NCBI GenBank assembly: GCA_032718475.1
Contig: JAUCBJ010008747.1
Location: forward strand, 62,001 to 126,000
Source of the DNA: Nemertoderma westbladi
Lineage: Eukaryota > Xenacoelomorpha > Nemertodermatida > Nemertodermatidae
Reading direction: 5' to 3'
DNA: 64,000 nt
In this document: positions 10,481-20,498 of the stretch, piece by piece
Numbering within the stretch: the stretch's first letter is position 1
Layout of the letters: every line of letters begins with the position of its first letter
Notes under the pieces: model-generated
What the model was told of the DNA's origin: nothing
Database searches by the model: none
What the model saw: the letters and a program-made list of their open reading frames with translations, nothing else
Translations under genes and position numbers: made by a program

Positions 10481-11394
10481 GGTCACCAAAAAATGTGCCT
10501 TATTATATTTAAATTTAGTTAGAGTACCATTTAGCTGACTGCGAGAACTGATATAGCGGATCGTCAGAGTAAGCATGACAATGCGCGGTAGCGTTCCAAC
10601 AGTACAGTTTGCAAAATTTGCAGCGACATTTGTTTGGCATATTGACATATTGACAGTTTTTATCCGTGTAACTATGTGACGGTAATGGCCCTCCTCTTTA
10701 ATAACCCTAAGCGGCAAAGATTTACTATCGTTTGGCGACAAATACTTGCTAAATATGTCGTGGTTCAATGATATGTTAAGATATTATAACATACAGAAGG
10801 AGGAAATGCTTTGATATTTTCTTGAAAAACTATAGGTTAAGTTAAAGTTGGAAAGGAAAATGTTCCATCGTACGAATACGATTAAAAGGATCGCGTTGGC
10901 GTATCAGGATTGCGTTGGCGTATCATGTCGATGTGTCATTGTTCAGACATTTTGTCGGGCTTATGGGTATATCATACGTTGAGATTGTGGAAAATAATAA
11001 ATTCAAATTAGTAATAGTTTCGCAAACAACAATAGGTGAAATAATTGTGGCGAAAGAATTCACTGAACAATAAATGATTGTTTATCCACAGACCCTAATG
11101 TGTGTTCGCGTCAGTGCTATATTTAAGAAAGAAGAGAATGAGAGTTGGTATTATAACAAATGATGCGTACTATTCTTGCCACATGTTGCCAAACTCTTCT
11201 GATTCATACGACCAAAACAATGCAGTTTCTCAGTCCTGCACTTTCTCAGAAGCAGCAGATGGTGCCTTTTAAGGCTTCAGTTAAAAGGAACTTAATCTGG
11301 AGTTGCACTTCATTCCATTGGGACCTCGGCCACTTTATCTGTATTTCCTGAAACATTTACCGATTATCTTCTAGTAAAATCCACGGGAACAGAC
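10481..11394. other. Upstream region of the nested secreted-protein gene
   Basis: No gene is supported. The promoter of the plus-strand gene starting at 11,395 should lie here, but no convincing TATA box or initiator could be singled out. An untranslated first exon cannot be excluded. Confidence 0.35.
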
Positions 11395-13987
11395 ATGAGG
11401 TTTTCCTTCGGGGTAGTTTGCTTGCTTGTCGTTGTTTCTCTTGTTGTAGTTGATGCGAACTACAAGCATGGGAGGAGAAACGGGGGTAAATCCATAATGT
11501 GGGATAAATTGGTAAGATTTCAGAAATATCATCTGGCTCCGGATCAAGACGATGGAGAATGTGATGATGGAAGTGCATCTGAGGAAAGTGGCAGTAACAG
11601 CCACTCCAGTGGCAGTAACAGCCACTCCAGTAGCAGTAACAGCCACTCCAGTGGCAGTAACAGCCACTCCAGTGGCAGTAACAGCCACTCCAGTGGCAGT
11701 AACAGCCACTCCAGTGGCAGTAACAGCCACTCCAGTGGCAGTAACAGCCACTCCAGTGGCAGTAACAGCCACTCCAGTGGCAGTAACAGCCACTCCAGTG
11801 GCAGTAACAGCCACTCCAGTGATAGTAACAGCCACTCCAGTGATAGTGACAGCAGTTCCAGCGACAGCAGCATAAGTGGGACGGTAGCTCCAACACAAGT
11901 TCCTCTCAGACGAAGGAGAACCGACGGTGATATCAACATTAGTAACAGCCAAAGTAACAGCCACAGTAACAGCCATAGCAACAGTGATAGCAACAGTGAT
12001 AGCAACAGTGATAGCAACAGTGATAGCAACAGTGATAGCAACAGTGATAGCAACAGTGATAGCAACAGCCAGAGTAACAGCCATAGCAACAGCCACAGTA
12101 ACAGCCATAGCAACAGCCATAGCAACAGCCATAGTAATTCCGGTGGTGGCAGTGGTAGCGGATCACACGTAGTCAGTTGCCAAGAAGAGCCTTGTGAAGG
12201 TACATTAGTAGGATGTTTCACATTCAATGACACGGATTGGGTTGTTACAACACGCGGTAGTAGAAGTCATAGCAACAGTCACAGCAATAGTCACAGCAAC
12301 AGTCACAGCAATAGTCACAGCAACAGTCACAGCAAATCAAGTGGCAGTAACAGCCACTCCAGTGGCAGTAACAGCCACTCTAGTGGCAGTAACAGCCACT
12401 CCAGTGGCAGTAACAGCCACTCCAGTGGCAGTAACAGCCACTCCAGTGATAGTGACAGCCACTCCAGTGATAGTGACAGCAATTCCAGCGACAGCAGCAT
12501 AAGTGGGACGGTAGCTCCAACACAAGCTCCTATCAGACGAAGGAGAACCGACGGTGATATCAACATTAGTAACAGCCATAGTAACAGCCACAGTAACAGC
12601 CATAGCAACAGCCATAGTAATAGCCACAGTAACAGCCATAGCAACAGCCATAGTAACAGCCACAGTAACAGCCATAGTAACAGCCATAGTAATGGTAAAA
12701 GCATCGAAAGCCTTCATATACGTAACAACGGTTGTGCTGATTTTTGCAACCAATTGGGATACGAAGTTGCTGGAGAGTTGGCGGGTAACTGCTATTGCGC
12801 CAACACGATTCCATCAGAACCGAGTGAATGTGAACAGTGTGCCATATCTGTGTCAACAACGTGTCCTGGGGGATTCGGACCTTGTGACGGGGTAGAGTGC
12901 AGCGACACCGAACGATGTGACTCCGGGTTGTGTGTCTGCCGCCCCAACCACTACAGAGACGAGCACGGAGAGTGTGTGAACATCAACCCTAGCACACCGC
13001 CACCCTATGAATGCGACGGGGAACACCGAGGTTGCTACGCATACAAGAAAGGCGATTGGTCGAGTAAGTCCAAGAATAAGCAGCTGACTGTGGAGGCCTG
13101 TCAGGAACACTGCTCGATCAGAGGCTATGAATACGCCGGGTTGAAGAAAGGTTCTTACTGCCTCTGCGGTAATTCACTGCCAGATAATGAGCGCGATGAC
13201 TGCAGTAGAGAATGCAAGGGCAATGAGGACCAGATATGTGGAGGAAAGAAGTCTGTTTCGGTGTACGAGGCGTGTCCTGTGGTGGATCCCCTGGACCCAT
13301 GCGTTGGCAATCAGGTAGTCAACCATATTGGATGCTTCGCCCACAGATCTGATAGTTGGACAAATAAAGAACGAGTGGAAGGTCTGACAATAGATGGATG
13401 CGCAGAGGGTTGCCGAGAGCAAGGATACGAATTCGCAGCTGTCAAGTATGGCAAATTCTGTTTGTGCGGACACAACTCACCCAATCATTGGTTAAGAGTC
13501 AGTGAAAACAATTGCGATGCTCCTTGCGAAGGCGATCCGTCTCAATATTGCGGAGGTAAAAAAAGATTATCAGTCTATCAAATTTGCCCTGATCCTTGTG
13601 GCGGAGAACCATGTCCAACAGATGCACCAGATCCATGTGAAGGTGTGCAGTGTGGCTCTAATGAGCACTGCGTAAACGGTCAATGTATATGCTTGCCCGG
13701 GCATGAGTTATGCCCCTGTCGGCATAGTGGCGAGCTGAGTTGCCAGCCAATGAACCCGTGCCAGGACGTGGCATGTCCCACTGATGTTGAGCAATGCAAT
13801 GAGGCTATTGGTTTCTGTGAGTGCATCGAAGGCTACCATCGCGGCACTATGCTTTACTGCGAACCAGACGATCCGTGCATCACTGCCATCTGCCCGGAAA
13901 ACTCGAAATGCAGAGTAATCGGTCATGGTGTCTATGAGTGTCGCTGTCACGAAAACTACGTTAATGCAGGAGGATTGTGTATAGAAG
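11395..13987 (+). CDS. Secreted Ser/Asn/His-rich WSC-EGF-ShKT-C-type lectin protein, exon 1
   Basis: The predicted protein has 1157 residues from three exons. It starts with a signal peptide (MRFSFGVVCLLVVVSLVVVD). Residues about 66-156 are repeats of GSNSHSS, then a SISGTVAPTQVPLRRRR block, then SNSD/SNSH repeats (182-248). A WSC domain begins near 268 (VGCFTFNDTDW) but is interrupted by a second copy of the repeat blocks (about 290-435) and continues with CADFCNQLGYE (436-493). EGF-like pieces, two intact WSC domains (538-632 and 641-733, with GYEYAGLKKGSYCLCG and GYEFAAVKYGKFCLCG) and more EGF-like units follow. WSC domains bind carbohydrates in other proteins; the role here is not known, but a matrix, mucus or defence protein is plausible. 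The ATG is preceded by a purine at -3. The donor is GAAG/GTAAGT. The gene lies wholly inside kinase intron 14 on the opposite strand. Confidence 0.88.
11587..11852 (+). repeat. Coding 21-bp minisatellite (GSNSHSS repeats), first block
   Basis: About a dozen copies of GGCAGTAACAGCCACTCCAGT encode Gly-Ser-Asn-Ser-His-Ser-Ser. Copies differ by single bases (AGC for GGC, GAT for GGC), giving Ser or Asp. The other frames stay open as well, which explains several spurious ORFs. Confidence 0.95.
11938..12135 (+). repeat. Coding 12-bp minisatellite (SNSH/SNSD repeats), first block
   Basis: A 12-bp unit, AGCAACAGTGAT or AGTAACAGCCAC with variants, encodes Ser-Asn-Ser-Asp or Ser-Asn-Ser-His about 16 times. 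The stretch separates the first RRRRTDGDINIS segment from the beginning of the first WSC domain. Confidence 0.93.
12262..12699 (+). repeat. Second copy of both coding minisatellites, inside the first WSC domain
   Basis: The order SNSH repeats, GSNSHSS repeats, SISGTVAPTQAPIRRRR, then TDGDINIS and SNSH repeats, copies the block at 11,587-12,135 with small changes (APTQAPI for APTQVPL). It lies between the VGCFTFNDTDW half and the CADFCNQLGYE half of one WSC domain, with the frame kept. This implies an in-frame duplication or insertion into an existing domain. Confidence 0.88.
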
Positions 13988-14099
13988 GTAAGTTGTTTTA
14001 TTTGTTAATTCACATAAAGTTAAGAATTATAGAAAACGTAACAAACATGCTAACTTATTTACTTCTCAATAATTATCTTTGACAAAGTTACACTTAGAG

Positions 14100-14123
14100 A
14101 ATGCCCGCTGTGAAGCGGGCATT
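14100..14123 (+). other. Perfect 10-bp GC-rich hairpin in intron 1 of the nested gene
   Basis: AATGCCCGCT, loop GTGA, AGCGGGCATT forms an uninterrupted 10-bp stem about 110 bases after the donor, in an otherwise very AT-rich intron. The function is unknown; it resembles a simple transcript-folding element. Confidence 0.7.
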
Positions 14124-14297
14124 GGCAATATCTAAAAAGAGCGCTAATGTCGTTTAAAAAAAATTACTTAACAATAAACAATTTAAAAACAAGAATTGAG
14201 AAAAATGAAAAATTATTAAACTGAACTCATGTCATTGTCACACTCACGTCATAGGTGTTACACTTATCAATTAATTTAATTTTACTTAATATTCAAG

Positions 14298-14938
14298 GTT
14301 GCGGAGATAAGAACAACCTTTGTGCATGGTGGGCAGGCATTGGGGAATGCCAGTATAACAAAGGATACATGTATCTCGTATGCCCGGTGTCATGTCATGT
14401 GTGTCCGGGCGACGGACCACTCCCCCCTACAGACTACACTATCTGTGTAGACGAGCATGTCAGCCACAAGGACGCGGATGGTAATTGGGTAGGAAATTGC
14501 CCGCAATGGGCGTCGGACGGGGAATGCGACGACCCATTCCAATCCTATTTCATGCGGAAATACTGCCGCGCATCCTGCGGCACATGCGGAAATCCCCCTC
14601 CCGACCCAACGGAATGCCACGACGAATCGCGATTCTGTCCTACTTTCACAGAATGGGGTTACTGTGGCGATATATTCATGACCCAAATGTGCCGGAAATC
14701 CTGTGGAGGTTGTGAGGAATCTTGTCATTACTGCAACTATGGCGGTATGTTGATCGAGGGATTGTGTATCTACGCTGTCGATCACGCGATTGCGACATGG
14801 GGTTACGCAAGGCAGTGGTGCAGTTTCACGTGCGGTTCACAGCTTAGCAACAACATGGGGGACCTGGCTATTATCGATTCTGATGCAAAGAATGACTACA
14901 TTAAAACATTCTCCGCCTTCACCGGGACCGGAGATCAG
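14298..14938 (+). CDS. Secreted WSC-EGF-ShKT-C-type lectin protein, exon 2
   Basis: The exon follows the acceptor TTCAAG and carries three six-cysteine ShKT-type modules (about residues 866-900, 912-962 and 969-1004), with the patterns CAWWAGIGEC, CPQWASDGEC and CPTFTEWGYC ending in CPVSCHVC, CRASCGTC and CRKSCGGC. These modules are common in secreted animal proteins and in some toxins, but here they are part of a large multi-domain protein. The first half of a C-type lectin domain follows (ARQWCSFTCG, LAIIDSDAKNDYIKTF). Entry phase 2 fits exon 1, and the donor CAG/GTATAT ends on a codon border. Confidence 0.87.
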
Positions 14939-15201
14939 GTATATATTAATTATGCATATATATTGCACATCTTTTAAATTACATAACATTAGTGCAAATA
15001 ATTATTGATCCAATTTTACCGATCCCATGGTGTAATTAAATTAAAAAATAACAAAAAATAATGATAATACAGCTAAGTTTTGGATTATATTTTGTCCGAG
15101 CTCTTTCAACCTAGTAGTATTAGTAATAGGTTGAAATTTTAAAAGTAAATCGGGTCTTGTACATAATCGCATAATTTTAAAATTAAAAAAATATTTTTCA
15201 G

Positions 15202-15441
15202 GGTGCATGGATTGGCTACAGTAACGAGTTTGATGGGACTTGGAGAGACACGAATATGCAGCCGATGACCTACAACTACTGGGCGCAGAACGAACCAGAC
15301 GGCAGTAGCTGGGGTTACGATGCCCACTGCGCGCGTATTGGCACGTGGTACGCTGGCTTCGGGAACATATGGGACGGAGCGTGTGACGTGCAACAACACT
15401 TTGTGTGTCAGTATGTACCAGACTGCATCGAGGATCCATAA
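15202..15441 (+). CDS. Secreted WSC-EGF-ShKT-C-type lectin protein, exon 3 and stop
   Basis: The acceptor is a T-rich tract plus CAG at 15,199-15,201. The exon gives GAWIGYSNEFDGTW, NYWAQNEPDG, CARIGTWYAGFGNIWDGAC and HFVCQYVPDC, the second half of a C-type lectin domain with the WIGY core. The sugar-specificity motif is EPD instead of EPN or QPD, and the usual WND is replaced by IWDG, so calcium-dependent sugar binding cannot be assumed. The protein ends soon after the domain at TAA. Confidence 0.88.
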   Translation, partial: GAWIGYSNEFDGTWRDTNMQPMTYNYWAQNEPDGSSWGYDAHCARIGTWYAGFGNIWDGACDVQQHFVCQYVPDCIEDP

Positions 15442-15956
15442 ACCAAATACGGTATAAAAACCACAACTCAGTAGTAAAAATACTTATGTAATAATTGTAT
15501 CAAAAGATATTTAAGACTAAAGTATCTGGGTAAAGGTAACATGGGGTAACATAGGTAACATAATATCTGGGTAAATGGCATAAATTTACATGTTAAAAGT
15601 AAAATTGAAGAACTACAAAGAGAAACAGAGCTTTTAAGTGAAAATTTATAAAGCTTTTACTACGGTATTATGTTTGACAGGTACAGACAGTACCGGTGTA
15701 CGTATTTTGACATTGCCTTTGGTTTTCTGCATTATTTCAAACTCTCGTTTACTGATTTATTGATGTCTTCCTGTACAAATACAGTACAGTGGTGTAATAT
15801 TAATATTTGAATAATAACTATTAATTACTGATTTCATAAGTTGTTTTCTTTGGTGGTTGGTAATAATTGATAACTCTATATATTTATATATTATTTATCA
15901 AGTTGTGCTTATAATATAACGGTTGAGAGTGAAAATGTATACTAATATTAACATGT

Positions 15957-15962
15957 AATAAA
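15957..15962 (+). terminator. Possible polyadenylation signal of the nested gene
   Basis: The first well-placed AATAAA found after the stop codon lies about 515 bases downstream, in AT-rich sequence. In such sequence AATAAA also occurs by chance, so this is only a candidate. Confidence 0.3.
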
Positions 15963-16142
15963 CAATATATTTCTCCCAGTTAATTTTAATCTCTAGAGAA
16001 CTACTTTGAGAGATTTAATCTGAGATTGAGTACGAAAAAGGAACGTTTTAATTAACACAATTTTTAACTAATAATTTAACAAAAAACAGCAATTACTTGT
16101 TGAACGTTAGAATCTAATCGTTTCAATGTTAGATTCTAAATT

Positions 16143-16282
16143 TAGGGAAAGGAGCAGGTTACAGTGGCACGTTATTCTAACCAAAACAATAAACTAAAGT
16201 CAAAAGAAAAGATTAAAAACAATAAACTAAAGTCAATTCAAAAAGTTCAAAACAATAATTTAATGTCAATAGAACAGATTAC
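16143..16282 (+). mobile_element. Copy of a small inverted-repeat element (MITE-like), end fragment
   Basis: The segment begins TAGGGAAAGGAGCAGGTTAC and continues with AACCAAAACAATAAACTAAAG. The same start and interior occur at 52,383-52,562, 52,614-52,670 and 57,228-57,303. Only one end is recognisable here. The interior phrase CAATAAACTAAAGTCAA is itself roughly duplicated. Confidence 0.7.
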
Positions 16283-16531
16283 CATTTTATTATTTTTTTT
16301 TTTGTATATGTTATTTGCGTCCATTTTCCGCTGGAGAGGAATTCATTTTGATTGCGTCGAAAGATACAAAAGATACGTTGATACAAAAGATGAGGGGCCC
16401 TTCACAACTGCGAGCCATTAACGAACGGTTATAATTATATACTATGATAAGTGATAATTATACTATGGCCCAATCATTCGATTCATTCGACAATTAAGTA
16501 CAGGTATGCCGATAATTATTTCGAAACTAAC

Positions 16532-16783
16532 CCAAAACTCCGTACACGATTTTATTTCTCGCCCTACTCCGACATTTCTCAGGGTGCTCTTCTCGCTTTT
16601 GGTGGAAGTCCAACGCGATTTTAGCGTCAAGGCCGATGCCGAAATAGTTGTTCATCACGGATTTCTCGTAGTAACCATCGAGACTGTCGTCCTGTGAGAA
16701 TGGACTGGCAGCCGCGGTCAATGTGTTACACAGCAGTACACTCGATATAAACCCAGAGGCGGGAGATATAGCTGATTTCTGAC
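16532..16783 (-). CDS. Diacylglycerol kinase exon 14: start of accessory domain
   Basis: The frame includes [20 protein letters not shown], then [19 protein letters not shown] and YGVLG, the N-terminal signature of the accessory domain ([10 protein letters not shown] and REEHPEK). The acceptor is TTTTTTCACAG at 16,784-16,786. The donor is TTTTGG/GTTAGT. A leading segment [19 protein letters not shown] matches the position of the conserved pre-accessory stretch in the family. Phases fit exon 13 (one base) and exon 15 (two bases). Confidence 0.94.
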
Positions 16784-17665
16784 CTGTGAAAAAATGAAGA
16801 CAAAATCACAATCAAACAGTACTAAGTGTTCAGTAACACGTCATAAACATCTTATTTTATCCAAACGCCAAAATAAAATTTCCAAAGCAATATTAAACTG
16901 AAATTATATTGAAAGAATAAGGAAAATAGATTTGATTAATCAATCTAACCTTATAGGGGTACTGTTTTGGAAGTGAACATTTTGAAATGCTCACTGTACC
17001 AAAAAGCGAAAATGTTGAAAAAAGTGTAAGATGCGTTTTGGGTTGACTATAATTGTTAATCAATTCGATTTTTTATAATTTACAGCTATTAGTTACTAGT
17101 AGTGTGGTGGTATCCATCTATAATAGCTAACTTAGTTCAATATATATTGTGATTGAGGACAACAATAAAATTCAATTCAATTGAACAATTCACATACATT
17201 CGGGTTGAGCACAGTGGCTGCAGATAATCTGGTATTGACAACGGAAGGAAAATTACGGCATACCTCACTATATCGGGATGTATTTCCAGATGTGATTTGA
17301 ACTGCTGAGCCCAACAAATATTATAGTTTTAAAATTTATTACATTGGTGGAGACGAAGTTAAAACCTCGGGTGATATGCTAAAAAGATAAAAGATTGTGA
17401 ATCGCCATCGATTCACACATTTGATGTGCTTATACCATTGTTTATATCATATTGATGTCATATCACCCTGGTGATATCAACCACCTCAGCCAATAAATAA
17501 ATTAATGAATAAATGAATAAATTAACCATAAATTAATTTTTGGTCAACCATAAATTATGACTTCATGGAGAACTTCTAAAAAAAGTAAAAATACATTTAT
17601 CACTGATTAGTGTGAAACATAGATTCTAAATTATATTTTACAATAATGTTTCTCTCTCTACCAAC
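16784..17665. other. Intron 13 of the kinase, no other feature seen
   Basis: AT-rich sequence of 882 bp with ordinary intron character. No exon, element or array could be supported. Confidence 0.5.
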
Positions 17666-17893
17666 CTAACTGACTCATGTGGTCCATCCCAGAGGGACTC
17701 ATGAGCGGCATTCCGCTCTTACTCTGGGTCATCTGCTTCATTTTACTTCGGATACTCGGTCCCAACCTGGGTGACAAGATGGGTGATCCTGGTTGCGGGG
17801 CAACCAACCATGAGACCGGTTCAGATTTGGGACTGCGGGGCGCCAAACTTCCTCTTGTAGGAAATCCAGAAAAGGAATTAAACTTCATAGAAT
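17666..17893 (-). CDS. Diacylglycerol kinase exon 13: linker
   Basis: The frame runs SMKFNSFSGFPTRGSLAPRS, then SPILSPRLGPSIRSKMKQ and MSPSGMDHMSQLG. The composition is Ser/Pro/Met-rich and matches no known domain, as expected for the poorly conserved linker between catalytic and accessory halves. Acceptor TTGTTTAG; donor CAGTTAG/GTTGGT, the same donor hexamer as exon 15. Only this donor, not GTAGAG four bases on, keeps the frame into exon 14; the first two bases complete the codon begun in exon 12. Confidence 0.8.
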
Positions 17894-18599
17894 CTAAACA
17901 AGTTTAACAAAATGTTAATTACCTCAAAGTAAATATCTCCTCCCTTCTAAAGCCGTCTACATTACGTAGGCTCCCGGGACCCTTGTAGACTCTGTCTCTT
18001 CTCTGTACTAGAGGGAGCAGGTTATTGCAGGAATTCTCTCTGAGGGAGAGATTGATTGTTAGCAATTTTGAGAATATGAATGCGTTATTCGCCAGTACGA
18101 AACCTAAGTCTTGATATTAGTACAAGCATCTTTTTCAATTTCTCAAACTCCCCATCGATTTGTTGCCATACTGACTGTATATTAGAGCCACTGCATAAAT
18201 CCTGGCGGTAATAGTTTATTGTCCAGGTCAGCCGATAGGATTATTGTTAGTAGCACTGCGACTACATTAATCGCGCAGCAACAAAGTAATCAGATAATAA
18301 AATGTTAATGTTTTATGAAATGTGAAATGTACATTTATATTTATTTGTAAGGAATTAATTTCGCACTATCAAATGGCCTGTAATCTTTCTTTATATGTGC
18401 GATTGGTGACTTGTATTGATTTTGATCTTGTGGAACATGCTTTGAGGCTGTATTCTGATATCGCAAGAGAGTTCAGAGTTGGCAAATTATACATCCAGCT
18501 GGTTTTTTGGTGTGAGTTAAAAATGTATACTGCACTAGTTGTCCAGTGGCTAACAAGGTCATGCATTATTATATTAGATATTGAATTTTCCTATTTCCA

Positions 18600-19400
18600 C
18601 AATTAATTGAACATGTTGTAGATTACTCGTGATTGGTTTAAACCTATTGTTTGTTCAACATCCAGGTTGTATAGGTCACTAAGGAGGTTATTAGAAACTC
18701 TATTGTCAAGACAAAGAATGTCACACATTGCTCTCCTGCATTTCCCAGCTATTTCAGCAATGGCTTCTGTAGATAAGGCAGAAGATCCATAGATTATACT
18801 AGGGACAGCCAGAGTGCGCCATATAAGAGTATTAATCTCTAGAGGTAATGTTTCAGGTTTTAAGCCTCGTCGATTCATCATCGACACATGTGCCCATAAC
18901 TTCCCAACAATATGTTGTTTGATGTGATGTGAAAAGGGGGGGGGGGGGGGGGGGCAGTGGTAGACCCATATATTTTGTTCTCTTCTCCGAATTACAAGCA
19001 TGTTCGAGATGGAGTACATCTGTAGTTGATGAGGTTCCGTTTGAATTTATTGATAAAAAGTGACATTTGGTAGTGGTCATGTGGAGGTTGTGTTTCTCGA
19101 AGAGGGTGTCAGCTAAGTTAATTAATTTGTGTGACTTGATGTTGGCTAGTAAAATTATATCGTCGGCATATGATACTACGCAGTAGGATAAAGTATTAAA
19201 ATGAACACCTAGTCCGCTGTCAATGAGCAAGTCTATAAGAACCGAGATGTAGAAGTTAAATAATAGAACTGAGAGCACACCCCCTTGACGAACCCCCTTT
19301 TGTAATTCGATTTGTTTGGTATATTGGTATCCGCTGGTTCTTAAATATGTCACTGAGTTTTTGTAGTATTCTTCAATGGTAGATGTCAGTGAGTCGTGTC
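18600..19400 (-). mobile_element. LINE reverse-transcriptase relic with YADD motif
   Basis: The minus strand gives QKGVRQGGVLSVLLFNFYIS, then VVSYADDIILLANIKSHKLI and TTTKCHFLSIN, motifs of RT domains 4-6 with the catalytic YADD. A second frame gives RGLKPETLPLEINTLIWRTL and VPSIIYGSSALSTEAIAEI, the thumb and C-terminal part. A 19-base poly-G tract (18,936-18,954) lies at the frame break. Both element ends are missing. It sits in kinase intron 12, in sense orientation. Confidence 0.85.
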
Positions 19401-19876
19401 AATGAGTACTGGAGTTTCCTCTGGGGAGTAAAGTTCTGGGGGGACCACATTGAAAATAAGTCGTCAGACTTTGTGCGTAATCCCTGGCATAGTGGCCGAA
19501 GAAAATTTACTTTACTTTTACTTTACGTCTCGCACCCGTAAAGTTGTACGTAGTGTAACTACGTTTTATAATAACTTTTACTTTACATAGTTACATCTTT
19601 ATCGTTGAGTTGGGCATTGCCACGTTCTCGGTAAAGTTGTAAGTAGTGTAACTACGTTTTATATTGGTTTTAGGTTAGCGTAGTAATTATGATTGTGTAA
19701 TATTGTATAAGTAACCATAGTAACATAAAGGACCCCCTTGGAAAAACATTTGGGGAAATCTTAATCTTATATGTTATTATGGTGGACAATACCTATATAC
19801 ATTGTTTGATGTATTTGTAATTAATTATATCTAAAATGAATAAACAAACATACCACTTGTCTAAGTAAAGCATTAC
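19400..19876. other. Part of intron 12 with a duplicated hairpin phrase
   Basis: The phrase GTAAAGTTGTACGTAGTGTAA followed by CTACGTTTTATA occurs at about 19,538 and in similar form at about 19,631. Each contains the small hairpin ACGTAGT-GTA-ACTACGT or a near copy. TTTACTTTAC words are frequent between them. No gene is seen. Confidence 0.5.
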
Positions 19877-20147
19877 CTTCCGGGTTCGCATCGACTGTTC
19901 CGACGTCGTTAACGACATCCGGTACCTCGCTTACATCCCCCTCCTCTTCTTCCGCATACAGAGGCATCGTGAGAGGCGGCGGGATATTCTTCCGTCTGAC
20001 GCCTCCGACAACTCCTACCATCTCGCTCTTCCGGGAATGTTCGTCCAACGCTTGGACTAACTTCTCTCGCTCCGCTACGATCTCGGCAACAAACTCCTGT
20101 CGCGTTGTAAACATGTTCTTTTCCATTTCGTCATTGGAAGATTTATC
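19877..20147 (-). CDS. Diacylglycerol kinase exon 12: linker
   Basis: The exon reads DKSSNDEMEKNMFTTRQEFV, then EIVAEREKLVQALDEHSRKS and an acidic end (EEEEGDVSEVPDVV). A short helical, charged stretch is likely. It matches no named domain. Acceptor TTTTTACCCAG; donor CGGAAG/GTAATG. A second possible donor, GTATGT at 19,853, would break the phase into exon 13, so GTAATG is preferred. Confidence 0.82.
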
Positions 20148-20498
20148 CTGGGTAAAAATAAAAGAAACGTAGAGAACTTTGCCGAAGGTTTCAGCGGGTC
20201 TAATTATTTACTATTATTCTCTTTATATTTTAAAATACAATTAATTTAAGAAATAAATTTTTCTCACTTTATGAATGAGGAATGCTGACGATGTTTGAGG
20301 GCTACCGGTTTATTTAAACCAAAATAATGGAAATAAATAAATAATTATTCCGATGAATTCATTACTTTTGTTATATTTGAGGGGGGTTTTCTGAATAAAA
20401 AGTCGAATTTTTGAAACATAATCCGATCTGATGCAGAATTTCATGGTAGATCCAAATCTGGAAACTATTATTTAATATTTCGCTTAATTTTCGAAATC

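Noticed and set aside
11357-12753. Long alternative frames over the coding minisatellites on both strands
   Set aside because: The 21- and 12-bp units are stop-free in most phases; only the frame with the signal peptide and the downstream cysteine domains is coherent.
16164-16421. Small plus-strand frame of 85 codons
   Set aside because: Lys/Asn-rich translation of a dispersed inverted-repeat element, no domain or start context.
17924-18003. Extra kinase exon between exons 12 and 13
   Set aside because: It has an acceptor-like and a donor-like border and one open frame, but its exit phase does not fit exon 13, and exons 12 and 13 already join in phase.
18936-18954. Poly-proline stretch as part of a protein
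   Set aside because: It comes from a poly-G tract within a dead LINE fragment at the place where the frame breaks.
19854-19876. Longer exon 12 ending at GTATGT
   Set aside because: The frame stays open, but that end would leave the phase out of step with exon 13; the donor GTAATG at 19,876 fits.
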